NCBI RefSeq assembly: GCF_003991225.1 | Contig: NZ_JTFC01000015.1 | Coordinates: 1-64,000, forward strand | Direction of reading: 5' to 3' | From: Candidatus Kurthia intestinigallinarum | GTDB lineage: Bacteria; Bacillota; Bacilli; Bacillales_A; Planococcaceae | DNA length: 64,000 bases | Shown: positions 35,433 to 42,848 of the stretch, piece by piece | Layout: every line of letters starts with the position of its first letter | Position numbering within the stretch: position 1 is the first letter of the stretch | Program-made: the position numbers and the translations under genes | The notes under the pieces: generated by a model | Database searches by the model: none | What the model was told of the DNA's origin: nothing | Seen by the model: the letters and a program-made list of their open reading frames with translations, nothing else

Positions 35433-35885
35433 ATGTTTTCGGAAATCTGTGAAATCACAGTAGATAATAAACAACAGGCACTACAATTAAAAGTAGCGCC
35501 AAATCAGCAAGGTTATGTAGAGACAGTGGAAGAGTGTCTAACTGAAGCGCGTGAAGATACGCGCTATGTACCTGTTGGATTGTATGACAATAATACAATG
35601 GTTGGCTTTGCAATGTATGGCCGTTTTGTAGAAAATAACGAGGAACGCATTTGGTTTGATCGATATTTAATTGATGAGCATTTTCAAGGAAGAGGCTACG
35701 GCAAATATTTTATGAAACAAGTGTTGGATTTTTTAACGGAAAAATATCATTGTCATAGCATTTTTTTAAGTGTTTACGATGATAATTTATTTGCCATTCA
35801 ACTCTATGAAAAAATGGGCTTTCACTTTAATGGAGAGCTTGATGTCCACGGTGAAAAGGTGATGGTTCGTGAACTAATAAACTAA
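35433..35885 (+). CDS. GNAT acetyltransferase, BltD-like (polyamine acetyltransferase)
   Basis: A protein of 150 residues with the GNAT acetyl-CoA site DEHFQGRGYGKYFMKQVLDF and the C-terminal LYEKMGFHFNGELDVHGEKVMVREL typical of BltD spermine/spermidine acetyltransferases. In Bacillus subtilis bltD follows the efflux gene blt under a BltR-controlled promoter. Here a MerR-type promoter drives the acetyltransferase directly, with no pump or regulator nearby. The ATG follows AGAAGGGTCTTGAAATT. The stop codon lies at the edge of an A/T repeat. Confidence 0.8.
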   Translation: MFSEICEITVDNKQQALQLKVAPNQQGYVETVEECLTEAREDTRYVPVGLYDNNTMVGFAMYGRFVENNEERIWFDRYLIDEHFQGRGYGKYFMKQVLDFLTEKYHCHSIFLSVYDDNLFAIQLYEKMGFHFNGELDVHGEKVMVRELIN

Positions 35886-35897
35886 CTAATAAATTAA
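35876..35897. repeat. A/T-only dispersed repeat (short copy) at a gene end
   Basis: AACTAATAAACTAACTAATAA overlaps the stop of the acetyltransferase gene. A terminator (AGAAGCTA...TAGCTTCT plus T-run, 35897-35937) follows directly. Confidence 0.5.
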
Positions 35898-35949
35898 AAG
35901 AAGCTACCATCTAAAACGTGGCATAGCTTCTTTTTTGTTATACTAAATA

Positions 35950-35990
35950 AAATTAATTAGTTAATTTATAAAACAATTAATAAATAAATT
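35950..35990. repeat. A/T-only dispersed repeat
   Basis: Family copy immediately upstream of the ribosome binding site of the racemase-like gene at 36007. Confidence 0.6.
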
Positions 35991-36006
35991 TACTGAGGTG
36001 AAGACA

Positions 36007-36594
36007 ATGATAAATATTGCATGTTTGCATGCACACTACTCAAATATTGCTTATATAGAACGGGCTTTTTATAGTCATACTGTCCAACTGGAGCACTATG
36101 TAGATCCAGGTGTGATGTGGCATGTACAACATCATCAAATAGAGCAAGCCAAAATGCAGGTAGGGAAGCAGCTCCAATGGATTGCAACAACTAAACCAGA
36201 TGTCCTTGTTGTAACGTGTACGAATTATATTGCGTTAATGGATGCGTCATTGTCGGTACCGATGATTGAAATTGATGTGCCGTTTTTTAAATTACTCAAA
36301 CAACAAAAACTACCGCTAACCTTATTTTTCACGAATCCACAAACGGTCGAAGGAACGCTTAAACGTTTATATACATATGTAACTAGAGAGGTAGAGGTTG
36401 TGGTCATTCCAAAAGCATTTGATTTATTAATGGCGGGCGATAAAGTGGCGCATGACAAAATTGTTATGGCAGCACTGCAAGACGCACCAAAAAATGCAGC
36501 GGTTGCACAGCTTTCCATGGTAGATGCTGCAGAAAAAAACGGGCTACTGCATCCATTAATGCCACTTGTCGAAGCTATACTAAATAACGAATAA
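36007..36594 (+). CDS. Aspartate/glutamate racemase-like protein
   Basis: A protein of 195 residues. The segment KPDVLVVTCTNYIALMD carries a Cys like the first catalytic cysteine of Asp/Glu and hydantoin racemases, but no second conserved Cys is clear in the C-terminal half. It may therefore be an altered or non-racemising relative. The ATG at 36007 follows GAGGTGAAGACA; an in-frame GTG nine bases upstream is part of that site. The assignment is tentative. Confidence 0.5.
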   Translation: MINIACLHAHYSNIAYIERAFYSHTVQLEHYVDPGVMWHVQHHQIEQAKMQVGKQLQWIATTKPDVLVVTCTNYIALMDASLSVPMIEIDVPFFKLLKQQKLPLTLFFTNPQTVEGTLKRLYTYVTREVEVVVIPKAFDLLMAGDKVAHDKIVMAALQDAPKNAAVAQLSMVDAAEKNGLLHPLMPLVEAILNNE

Positions 36595-36711
36595 AGGTTT
36601 GAATTCGTTATTTAGTATGTGCTTGTATTTAAAAGAAGGAAAATAGAATATGAAGCTTTTAGGCTTTCAGGCTTTTTTTGTTATACAATAATGTTAAATA
36701 GGGGGGATAAA

Positions 36712-37158
36712 ATGGAAAAGTACGATAAAGGCGGCTTTTATGAATTGTCATTGGAGCTTACTGAAGGTCAATTAGTACAGGCGCTTGAACGATTACATAC
36801 AGATAATGTTGTTGGCATAGCTCATTTTACAGGAGATTATGTAGAGTTACAGGGGCAATTACGTGTAGCTGAAGGGCGTGTCCCATGCGTTGTGACGGCA
36901 ATGCAATCAGAGGGTGAGACCAGTTGGCTAACGCTTAGCGTGTCCCCAAAAGTATTGCGCCGTACAGGTTCTGCTGCAATAAATGAAGCATTTATTACAG
37001 TAGCAGAGCAATTGAACCCGTTCTTACTTGGTTTAATTGGCGAGGAAGTTAATGGCATCACAAGTCATGAGGATGTAAATGTTGAAGAGTTTCCGAACAT
37101 TATTATTTTATTAAAGGATGCACAGCAAAAAAGAGGCTTCCAAATTTACGGTCAATAA
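36712..37158 (+). CDS. Conserved hypothetical protein, 148 residues
   Basis: A soluble protein starting MEKYDKGGFYELSLELTEGQ after a GGGGGGATAAA ribosome binding site; a longer reading to 36619 has no such site. It shows alternating beta-strand and helix segments, no cysteine pairs and no membrane segment. No family was recognised. It is separated from the racemase-like gene by about 120 bases and converges on the BASS gene, sharing a terminator. Confidence 0.6.
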   Translation: MEKYDKGGFYELSLELTEGQLVQALERLHTDNVVGIAHFTGDYVELQGQLRVAEGRVPCVVTAMQSEGETSWLTLSVSPKVLRRTGSAAINEAFITVAEQLNPFLLGLIGEEVNGITSHEDVNVEEFPNIIILLKDAQQKRGFQIYGQ

Positions 37159-37161
37159 TAA

Positions 37162-37201
37162 GAAAAAGCAGAAAATGCTTTACGCGTTTTCTGCTTTTTT
37201 G
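37162..37201. terminator. Bidirectional terminator between convergent genes
   Basis: AAAAAGCAGAAAA and TTTTCTGCTTTTTT arms; the 3' end overlaps the stop of the minus-strand transporter gene. Confidence 0.85.
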
Positions 37202-38160
37202 TCTCGTAAAATAAATGCTGGAACGAGGCGGATATAAAGGAGCTCCATAATAATTTCAACAATTGTTTGCGTTACAATAATGGCCGCGACAAAAGTTTGT
37301 ACAGCGCTAGGAAGTGCAAGAGCTAATGGGAGCACAACGAGTGAATTTCGTGTGAAGCTGCTAAAAATTAACGCACGTCCTGCATCGATGTCTAAGCGGA
37401 AAAGCGTTGCAATCGCTTTGGCAATCCACGGCATGATGAGCATAAATAAAATATAGATTGGAATGACAATTAAAATATCCTCGATAAATGTTAAGACCTT
37501 CGTAATTTGTGAAGCCACAATGATAAATAAAGTGAATGCCATGAACGGAACCGGTAGCCACGCGGAACCATCAAGTACCTTTTGGGCAACTTCTTTTTTC
37601 GTTGCAAGTAATTGAGTACAAACAGAAACAATTAGTGGTAGTAAAATAATGACTAAAAATGTTTCAATAAATGGGCGAATTTCGATAATTGCTGCGGCAT
37701 GCTCTCCCATAAAAAGTGTTAAATAAACTGGTAGCAAGAGCATTTGCGCAAGTAATAAAATCGGTGTAGCAAGGAGCATTAGCTTTTCATTCCCACGACC
37801 AAGCGCTGTGAAAACGATGACATAGTCAATGCAAGGTGTTAGTAAAACAAGAAAGACTCCAAGAAGCATCGGTGAATTGTCAGGTAGTAAGTGTGTTAAT
37901 AGCCAGACAACTAGCGGTACTACAAGAAAATTTGTCGTTAATAGTGCTGCAAGAAAACGCTTATTGACGAATGATTTTTTTAAGGATGTAAATGGAATTT
38001 GCGAAAACATGCTATACATTAAAATGGCGAGTGTTATCGAAATAATTGCAGAGAATGAGCTGGCAATTGAAGGTGAGAAGATACCAGCGAGTGCACCAAG
38101 AAAGAGTGCCAAGAAATAATAATAAATTTGTTGTTTTTCAAGTGTATCTCGAGTGAGCAA
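37180..38160 (-). CDS. BASS/Acr3-like transporter (arsenic-resistance-protein family)
   Basis: A protein of 326 residues with about ten membrane segments. The patterns LLTPCIDYVIVFTALGRGNEKL and FSSFTRNSLVVLPLALALP resemble Acr3-type and other BASS transporters annotated as arsenic resistance proteins. There is no arsR or arsC nearby, so arsenite export is not supported by context. TTG at 38160 follows AAAGGAGCC by a rather long gap. It is distinct in sequence from the BASS gene at 32883. Confidence 0.72.
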   Translation of the reverse strand: MLTRDTLEKQQIYYYFLALFLGALAGIFSPSIASSFSAIISITLAILMYSMFSQIPFTSLKKSFVNKRFLAALLTTNFLVVPLVVWLLTHLLPDNSPMLLGVFLVLLTPCIDYVIVFTALGRGNEKLMLLATPILLLAQMLLLPVYLTLFMGEHAAAIIEIRPFIETFLVIILLPLIVSVCTQLLATKKEVAQKVLDGSAWLPVPFMAFTLFIIVASQITKVLTFIEDILIVIPIYILFMLIMPWIAKAIATLFRLDIDAGRALIFSSFTRNSLVVLPLALALPSAVQTFVAAIIVTQTIVEIIMELLYIRLVPAFILRDKKAENA

Positions 38161-38300
38161 TTGAAGTGGAGGCTCCTTTCTATGAATGCTGTACTTATTG
38201 TAGCACAGCGTATTCTTTTCTTAAAAAAGTGTTTAAATAAGTTAGCTGATAATGTAAAAAAATTCCTGTATACTAACAACTAAAGAATGGGGGAGACAGT

Positions 38301-38801
38301 ATGATCACTATTCGCGAAGCTATAAAAAAAGATGCAAGTGGGATTGCAGCAGTGCATGTTGAAAGTTGGCAAACAACGTATAAGGGGATTATTCCACAAT
38401 ATTTTTTAGATGAATTATCTGTAGGAGAGCGCACAAAATTATGGAATCAAAATTTAGAAAATCGTGAAAATATGATATTTGTAGCTGAGGATTCATCGGG
38501 AATTATCGGCTTCATTACCGGAGGAAAACGTAAGGAAAATACAGAAGTAGGTGTGACGGACTTAACATCACTTTACTTATTAGATGTTTGTCATGGGCAG
38601 GGAATTGGTCGCAAATTAGTAGACCAACTGATGCACGCTTTTAAAAAGCAGGGCTATAAAAAAGTATATGTCGATGTGTTAGCGGATAATGCGACGCGCC
38701 ACTTCTATACGTATTTAGGTGCAGACTATGTTAAAACGGTAAAAGTTCGTATAGGTGGTAGGCTATTGAATGAAGAAGTATATGTTTTTGAAATTAATTA
38801 G
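38301..38801 (+). CDS. GNAT-family N-acetyltransferase
   Basis: A protein of 166 residues with an N-terminal IAAVHVESWQTTYKGIIPQYFLDEL segment common to RimI-like GNATs and the acetyl-CoA loop DVCHGQGIGRKLVDQLM. The ATG follows GGGGGAGACAGT. Its last codons and TAG stop lie inside an A/T repeat (GAAATTAATTAG), so the repeat defines the C-terminus. Substrate unknown. Confidence 0.8.
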   Translation: MITIREAIKKDASGIAAVHVESWQTTYKGIIPQYFLDELSVGERTKLWNQNLENRENMIFVAEDSSGIIGFITGGKRKENTEVGVTDLTSLYLLDVCHGQGIGRKLVDQLMHAFKKQGYKKVYVDVLADNATRHFYTYLGADYVKTVKVRIGGRLLNEEVYVFEIN

Positions 38802-38836
38802 TTAATTTATTAAACTATTAATTAATAAATAAATTT
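38791..38836. repeat. A/T-only dispersed repeat overlapping a stop codon
   Basis: AAATTAATTAGTTAATTTATT followed by AAACTATTAATTAATAAATAAATT; supplies the stop codon of the GNAT gene. Confidence 0.65.
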
Positions 38837-38879
38837 AAATAGAACATCAGATAATTAACGAATTGTATGATGCACGTTT

Positions 38880-39268
38880 CCCAATCGAATTTAAAAATAG
38901 CTATCGATTTTTACAATAATTTAGGTTTAATAGTAGATCATCTTGTAGACGATAAATTTATATTCTTTTAGATTGTAGAACAGAAAAACTAGTTAGGATT
39001 GTAACATGCTAACGTATCTTGTCACCCATTTGTTCGGCATATTGCTTTAAGTAGAGCTGGAGGATTTAGAAGATGTAGTCAAACGGTTGCAACATCGGGA
39101 TATTGCATCAAGAGAAGCTTTTGGATTTGCGCCGACTGAGCCATTCCTAATAGCAAATGAAATAGGGGCTCGCGCAAAAATTCACTTTAATGATCCGGAT
39201 GACAATAGTTTGGCGTTTATCACACCTCTTCGAATCCTAAAAAATAACAGAAATGTATTATTTGAATA
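38880..39268 (+). pseudogene. VOC-family (glyoxalase-like) protein, degraded
   Basis: Recognisable pieces lie in different frames: AIDFYNNLGLIVDHLVDDKFIFF near 38900, then ELEDLEDVVKRLQHRD and FGFAPTEPFLIANEIGARAK with DPDDNSLAFITPL near 39055-39225. The order fits one VOC domain, but frameshifts and stops interrupt it. Confidence 0.7.
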
Positions 39269-39299
39269 AATGAAAAGTGTAGAACGATAGGAGGCTTAT

Positions 39300-39527
39300 A
39301 TGCGGAAAACAACAAATCATCCGAAGTTAAAAGCTTTTTTCGATGGGCTATTTTTAATTGGGGCTTTGCTAATTATTATTAAAATTATTGTAGCACTTGG
39401 AAATCATTTTTTAGATTGGCAAATCACCTTTTTTAATGATTCGCTTTTTTGGATGGCAGGACCATTGCTTATAGCGATTATTGGTGCCATTGGCACAGAG
39501 GCACTTTCAAGAAGAAAAAATAATTAA
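39300..39527 (+). CDS. Small membrane protein, 75 residues
   Basis: Two hydrophobic helices (about 15-34 and 47-66) with a basic tail SRRKNN. The ATG follows ATAGGAGGCTTAT. The TAA stop lies at the start of an A/T repeat. No family recognised. Confidence 0.65.
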   Translation: MRKTTNHPKLKAFFDGLFLIGALLIIIKIIVALGNHFLDWQITFFNDSLFWMAGPLLIAIIGAIGTEALSRRKNN

Positions 39528-39568
39528 TTAGTTAGTTAGTTAATTTGTTAACTAATTAATAAATAAAA
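39520..39568. repeat. A/T-only dispersed repeat overlapping a stop codon
   Basis: AATAATTAATTAGTTAGTTAG then TTAATTTGTTAACTAATTAA; contains the stop codon of the 75-residue protein gene. Confidence 0.65.
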
Positions 39569-39600
39569 ACACTACTCTCAATATCGAGTAGTGTTTTTAT
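39566..39600. terminator. Bidirectional terminator between convergent genes
   Basis: AAAACACTACTC and GAGTAGTGTTTTT arms around an eight-base loop. Confidence 0.85.
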
Positions 39601-39601
39601 T

Positions 39602-40114
39602 TTAATTGTTTAAAAAATCGCGCTGGAACATGCACATTCGAATCGCATCATGGTAGCTCCCATTAATGAAAAATTCTTCTTTCAGTTCGCCTTCAATTTG
39701 AAAGCCTGTCTTTTGATAAATATGAATTGCCTTGTGATTCTTTTTATCGACGAGTAAATAAATCTTGTGCAAGTTTAAAATCGTAAAGGCATATTCAGTT
39801 GCAAGTTTAGTAGCTATACTTGCGTAACCTTTTCCCTGTGATTGTGGGTCGATAATAATTTGAAACTCTGCATTTCGGTGAATTAAATCGATTTCTACTA
39901 GCTCAACGAGACCAACAATTTGTTTATCATCCATTAAGATAAAACGACGTTCACTTTGGTTATGAATATGTTTCTCGAATAAATCTTGTAACTCGGCAAA
40001 TGATTCATAAGGTTCTTCAAATCAATAAGAAATAATTTTGTTGTCGTTATTTAAGAGATGAATATAGCGTAGATCTTCACGTTCAAGAGCGCGTAATTGT
40101 ATATTTGCTTTCAT
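39602..40114 (-). pseudogene. SpeG-like spermidine N-acetyltransferase with one nonsense codon
   Basis: Reading from ATG 40114 (AAGGAGTTATACTT upstream) gives MKANIQLRALEREDLRYIHL, typical of SpeG, interrupted by a TGA at 40022-40024 where SpeG has Trp ([11 protein letters not shown]). After the stop the frame continues intact through the GNAT site ([17 protein letters not shown]) to the natural end, 171 codons in all, SpeG's normal length. It is a recent single-mutation pseudogene, or a sequencing error. Translation from an internal ATG (39934) would lack the N-terminal domain. Confidence 0.82.
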
Positions 40115-40186
40115 AAGTATAACTCCTTCATGATTTCTACGTTGAGCATAAAGTATCCAGTAGCTGTAGAGTCAACATGTGTAAAA

Positions 40187-40240
40187 ATTAAAATTAATTA
40201 GTTAATAAATTAGTTTGTTAATTGTTTTATTTATAAATTC
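40187..40240. repeat. A/T-only dispersed repeat
   Basis: Family copy (AAATTAATTAGTTAATAAATT...) between the speG pseudogene promoter and the TPR protein gene. Confidence 0.6.
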
Positions 40241-40306
40241 ATTTTGAAAATCTACCTGTCATTTCAAGCTTATGATTTAGCAAAAGTGCCTTTTTGGTGG
40301 AGTCAA

Positions 40307-40798
40307 TTAATTCCGTATTCTTTTTTGCTTGCGTAGTGCTAATGCTTGATGAAAACAGTTTTGAGCCTTTTGATGAAACCCAACTTCCATATAACATTTC
40401 CCCATATGCTGCAAAATAAAATCTCGATGTGATTCGATAAGATGTGTATCACATAAGAATAGTGCCTTTTTAAATAATTTTAACGCAAGCGCATGTAAGT
40501 CACTATATTTGTATGTTTCACCAAGACGAACAAGTGTAATGAGTTCTTTTTTAGGGTCATTGTTTTCTCGCGCATAATCCAGACAGATGTGAAAATAATT
40601 TTCAGCCACAACAATATCAGTTGGAACATGCACACTGTGAAGGCGATAATAATAACCAAGAATACTAGCAAGCCGGTATATTTCTAAATCCTTCGCATGG
40701 GAGAATTGTCGCTCATATTCAGTGATTTTTTGCTGTAGATGTTGCTGGTCCAATGTTGCTTCTCGCAAAAAATGCTGCTCGTCAAAATAAACTTTCAT
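40307..40798 (-). CDS. TPR-like helical protein
   Basis: A protein of 163 residues. Residues about 60-155 form helix pairs with TPR spacing, for example LITLVRLGETYKYSDLHALALKLFKKAL and ILQHMGKCYMEVGFHQKAQNCFHQALAL. The start is the ATG after AAAGGAGGAAAGGAT. It lies downstream of the pre-peptide gene on the same strand, beyond a terminator hairpin. It resembles the peptide-sensing TPR part of RRNPP regulators without the HTH, so it could belong to the neighbouring signalling locus. That link is inference. Confidence 0.7.
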   Translation of the reverse strand: MKVYFDEQHFLREATLDQQHLQQKITEYERQFSHAKDLEIYRLASILGYYYRLHSVHVPTDIVVAENYFHICLDYARENNDPKKELITLVRLGETYKYSDLHALALKLFKKALFLCDTHLIESHRDFILQHMGKCYMEVGFHQKAQNCFHQALALRKQKRIRN

Positions 40799-40821
40799 AT
40801 CCTTTCCTCCTTTTTGATACA

Positions 40822-40861
40822 GAAAAACCCACAATTCTCATGGCGGTGAAGAATTGTGGGC
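40822..40861 (-). terminator. Terminator between the pre-peptide and TPR genes
   Basis: A perfect 11-bp stem (CCCACAATTCT / AGAATTGTGGG) followed by TTTTT on the minus strand. Read-through would join the peptide and TPR genes into one transcript. Confidence 0.85.
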
Positions 40862-40973
40862 CCAATTCGGGTTATTACATAATAGGGATTTTTAAATTAA
40901 GTACTAGTAAGAGGTGATCTCCATTTGGGATGAATAATGGAATCATTCTTTAGATAAAAGCATATTTAAGAAT

Positions 40974-41087
40974 TTAAGGCTTAACTAGCCACCAGTGATC
41001 TGCTGCTGCGACAATAACTGTTGCTGCTAGCAAAGAATAATACCCTAGTGCTGTTTTAAATTTTGTTGAAAATTTATGTTTTTCCAT
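40974..41087 (-). CDS. Putative signalling pre-peptide, 37 residues, with C-terminal WW motif
   Basis: A short frame with a near-perfect ribosome binding site (TAAGGAGGTGATGATA before ATG). The product starts with a basic segment MEKHKFSTKFK, has a hydrophobic core (about residues 13-29) and ends AAADHWWLVKP, the layout of exported pheromone precursors. It is divergent from an Rgg-type regulator 77 bases away, as in streptococcal Rgg-SHP pairs. The Asp-starting tail recalls SHP peptides and the double Trp recalls the XIP peptides of ComRS. A terminator follows. Pheromone function is inference; a small membrane protein is the alternative. Confidence 0.68.
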   Translation of the reverse strand: MEKHKFSTKFKTALGYYSLLAATVIVAAADHWWLVKP

Positions 41088-41137
41088 TATCATCACCTCC
41101 TTAAAAATAATATAATAGAAAAGTGAACCTTGTGCAC

Positions 41138-41149
41138 AGTTTGTAAACT
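41138..41149. promoter_or_regulatory. Dyad between peptide and regulator genes
   Basis: AGTTTGTAAACT (arms AGTTT/AAACT) and an adjacent GTGCAC palindrome (41132-41137) lie in the 77-base gap. TATTAT (minus strand, about 41113-41118) is a possible -10 for the peptide gene, with no good -35, as expected for an activator-dependent promoter. Confidence 0.45.
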
Positions 41150-41164
41150 ATATGACACATTTGG

Positions 41165-42037
41165 ATGGTGGAGAAATTGAAAATTGGAACATTAATAAAA
41201 CGAATCCGTAAGAGCAAAAGTCTAACACAACAACAAGTTGCCAATGCCATGATGATTACAAGACCCTATTTAGCAAAAATCGAAAACAATCATCATCAAA
41301 TTTCTTCAGAGAAATTAACATATATTTTAGACTATTGTAATGTGAATTATGATGAATTTCTTTTTATGAAAAATGATTTTAAAGTAAGTGAGAAGACAGG
41401 TACTTATTCAGAAATAATAGATATGTATGTGAAAAATGATTTTGAAAGTGTAAATAAATTAAAAGAGCATTCCCAATATAAATTTGAAGAAACACAGGAT
41501 ATTTATTATCGACATTTAGTCATTTTATGTGAGTGCATTGCAATGAAATTTGATATAGAAAAAATACCAGAGTTTTATCGTCAGGAGCTAACGGAGTATC
41601 TAATGAGTGTTAATGAATGGACTTATTATGAATTGGTTTTGTTCAATAATTTTTTATACTTATTTCCACCTAATACAACAATGCTTCTCGCAGATAATCT
41701 AATAGATAGAGCTTTAAAATATAAAGAATTAAAAAGCGATTATGAAATTATTGGAATGTTATTGTTCAATCTTATCAATATAAGTTTTAAAATAAAAAAC
41801 TATAAAAAGATAGACATATTTTTAAATGTTGCTAAAAAATTATATAGTGAGCAAAATCGTTTCTTCGAGCAAACGATGATTAAATACTATACAGGCTTGC
41901 GTATGATTTTAGATAAAAAAGAAGAGGGAATCGAACTTAGTCGCCAGGCGCTTGAAGTTTTTAAATTACTTGATCATCATGATCTATATACTTTTTATGA
42001 AGGGCGTTTGCATCAATTATTAAAAGAAATGGAATAA
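41165..42037 (+). CDS. Rgg/GadR/MutR-type transcriptional regulator (RRNPP-like)
   Basis: A protein of 290 residues: an XRE helix-turn-helix (about 8-65, LIKRIRKSKSLTQQQVANAM...RPYLAKIENN) and an all-helical C-terminal region with the Rgg-type NEWTYYELVLFNNFLYLF stretch. Size and architecture match Rgg and PlcR regulators that bind short peptides. The ATG at 41165 has no clear ribosome binding site; a TTG at 41177 lies after GGTGGAG and may be the true start. It probably controls the divergent pre-peptide gene. Confidence 0.8.
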   Translation: MVEKLKIGTLIKRIRKSKSLTQQQVANAMMITRPYLAKIENNHHQISSEKLTYILDYCNVNYDEFLFMKNDFKVSEKTGTYSEIIDMYVKNDFESVNKLKEHSQYKFEETQDIYYRHLVILCECIAMKFDIEKIPEFYRQELTEYLMSVNEWTYYELVLFNNFLYLFPPNTTMLLADNLIDRALKYKELKSDYEIIGMLLFNLINISFKIKNYKKIDIFLNVAKKLYSEQNRFFEQTMIKYYTGLRMILDKKEEGIELSRQALEVFKLLDHHDLYTFYEGRLHQLLKEME

Positions 42038-42042
42038 CTAAA

Positions 42043-42078
42043 AAGCTCCTACGACAGGTATGTGTTATAGGAGTTTTT
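42043..42078 (+). terminator. Terminator of the Rgg-type gene
   Basis: AGCTCCTA...TAGGAGTTTTTT forms a stem with a T-run. Confidence 0.7.
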
Positions 42079-42158
42079 TGCTGGATAGAATGCATTAGAT
42101 AATACCATTTTACAATGTTTCATGGTCTCAAATTAAAAACCGTCTGCTTAGAAATTGT

Positions 42159-42720
42159 TTATCGATGTGCGGGTACTGTATAAAAACTTGGGTCGAAATC
42201 TTTTTCTTTTTTCAGATGGGACCGGTATGCCTTAATATAAACACCTAATGTATCACGGTTATAACGCAATGCCTTAATACGCATAAAATAATCTTGCATT
42301 AAGTACATCATGATAAGGAAGATGAAGATTAAAGAAATTATGATGTAGTCGGTTTGTGAAAACAGGATTTTCTTCAAATTTTTCATAGCTAATTGTTGAA
42401 TTGAAAATCGTAATAATCGCGCTATCTTCCTCAATTGACATTTGTTTAAGCTCCTGTCTGCCAGTAATGACGACCGGCTGGATAAAATCAAAATTGTTTA
42501 GCCCGATTTCATTTAAATTTTGAACGGTTTCAGAGAGCACTTGATTTGCTGTATAACGCTGTTTATCTGCTTGTGTATGAAAATAAACAATGTTAATGAG
42601 TTCAATTTCATTTGCTAAATATCGTTCAACAAAACCTTGAATGGCATAGGCAAATGTAAAATTGTCACTGAAAAAATAAACTTTTTGCAATGAAATAGAA
42701 TGAGCCAAAATGTAAAACAT
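42159..42720 (-). pseudogene. Frameshifted gene of unknown function
   Basis: Two overlapping minus-strand frames (42274-42720 and 42159-42491) share a ribosome binding site upstream of 42720 (CGGAGATG). The first begins MFYILAHSISLQKVYFFSDN and looks coding to about residue 110. The second supplies a hydrophobic segment and the tail KAYRSHLKKEKDFDPSFY. One frameshift between 42491 and 42274 would join them into about 185 codons. No family was recognised. Confidence 0.5.
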
Positions 42721-42848
42721 CTCCGTTCGATTTATATTATATAATTAATGGAAATAAATTCTTTATATATATCGGTCACGCTAGTGTTATTATAGATTTT
42801 CAATTGGATTTTTACATAAAAGATAAAAATAAAGGAAGAAGTGAAAAA

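Noticed and set aside
37180-38160. BASS-family gene considered as a true arsenite efflux locus
   Set aside because: No arsR, arsC or arsenic-related promoter nearby; the similarity is at superfamily level only.
30379-40240. A/T repeats considered as a CRISPR array
   Set aside because: Copies are irregularly spaced by hundreds to thousands of bases, vary in sequence, have genes between them and no cas genes are present.
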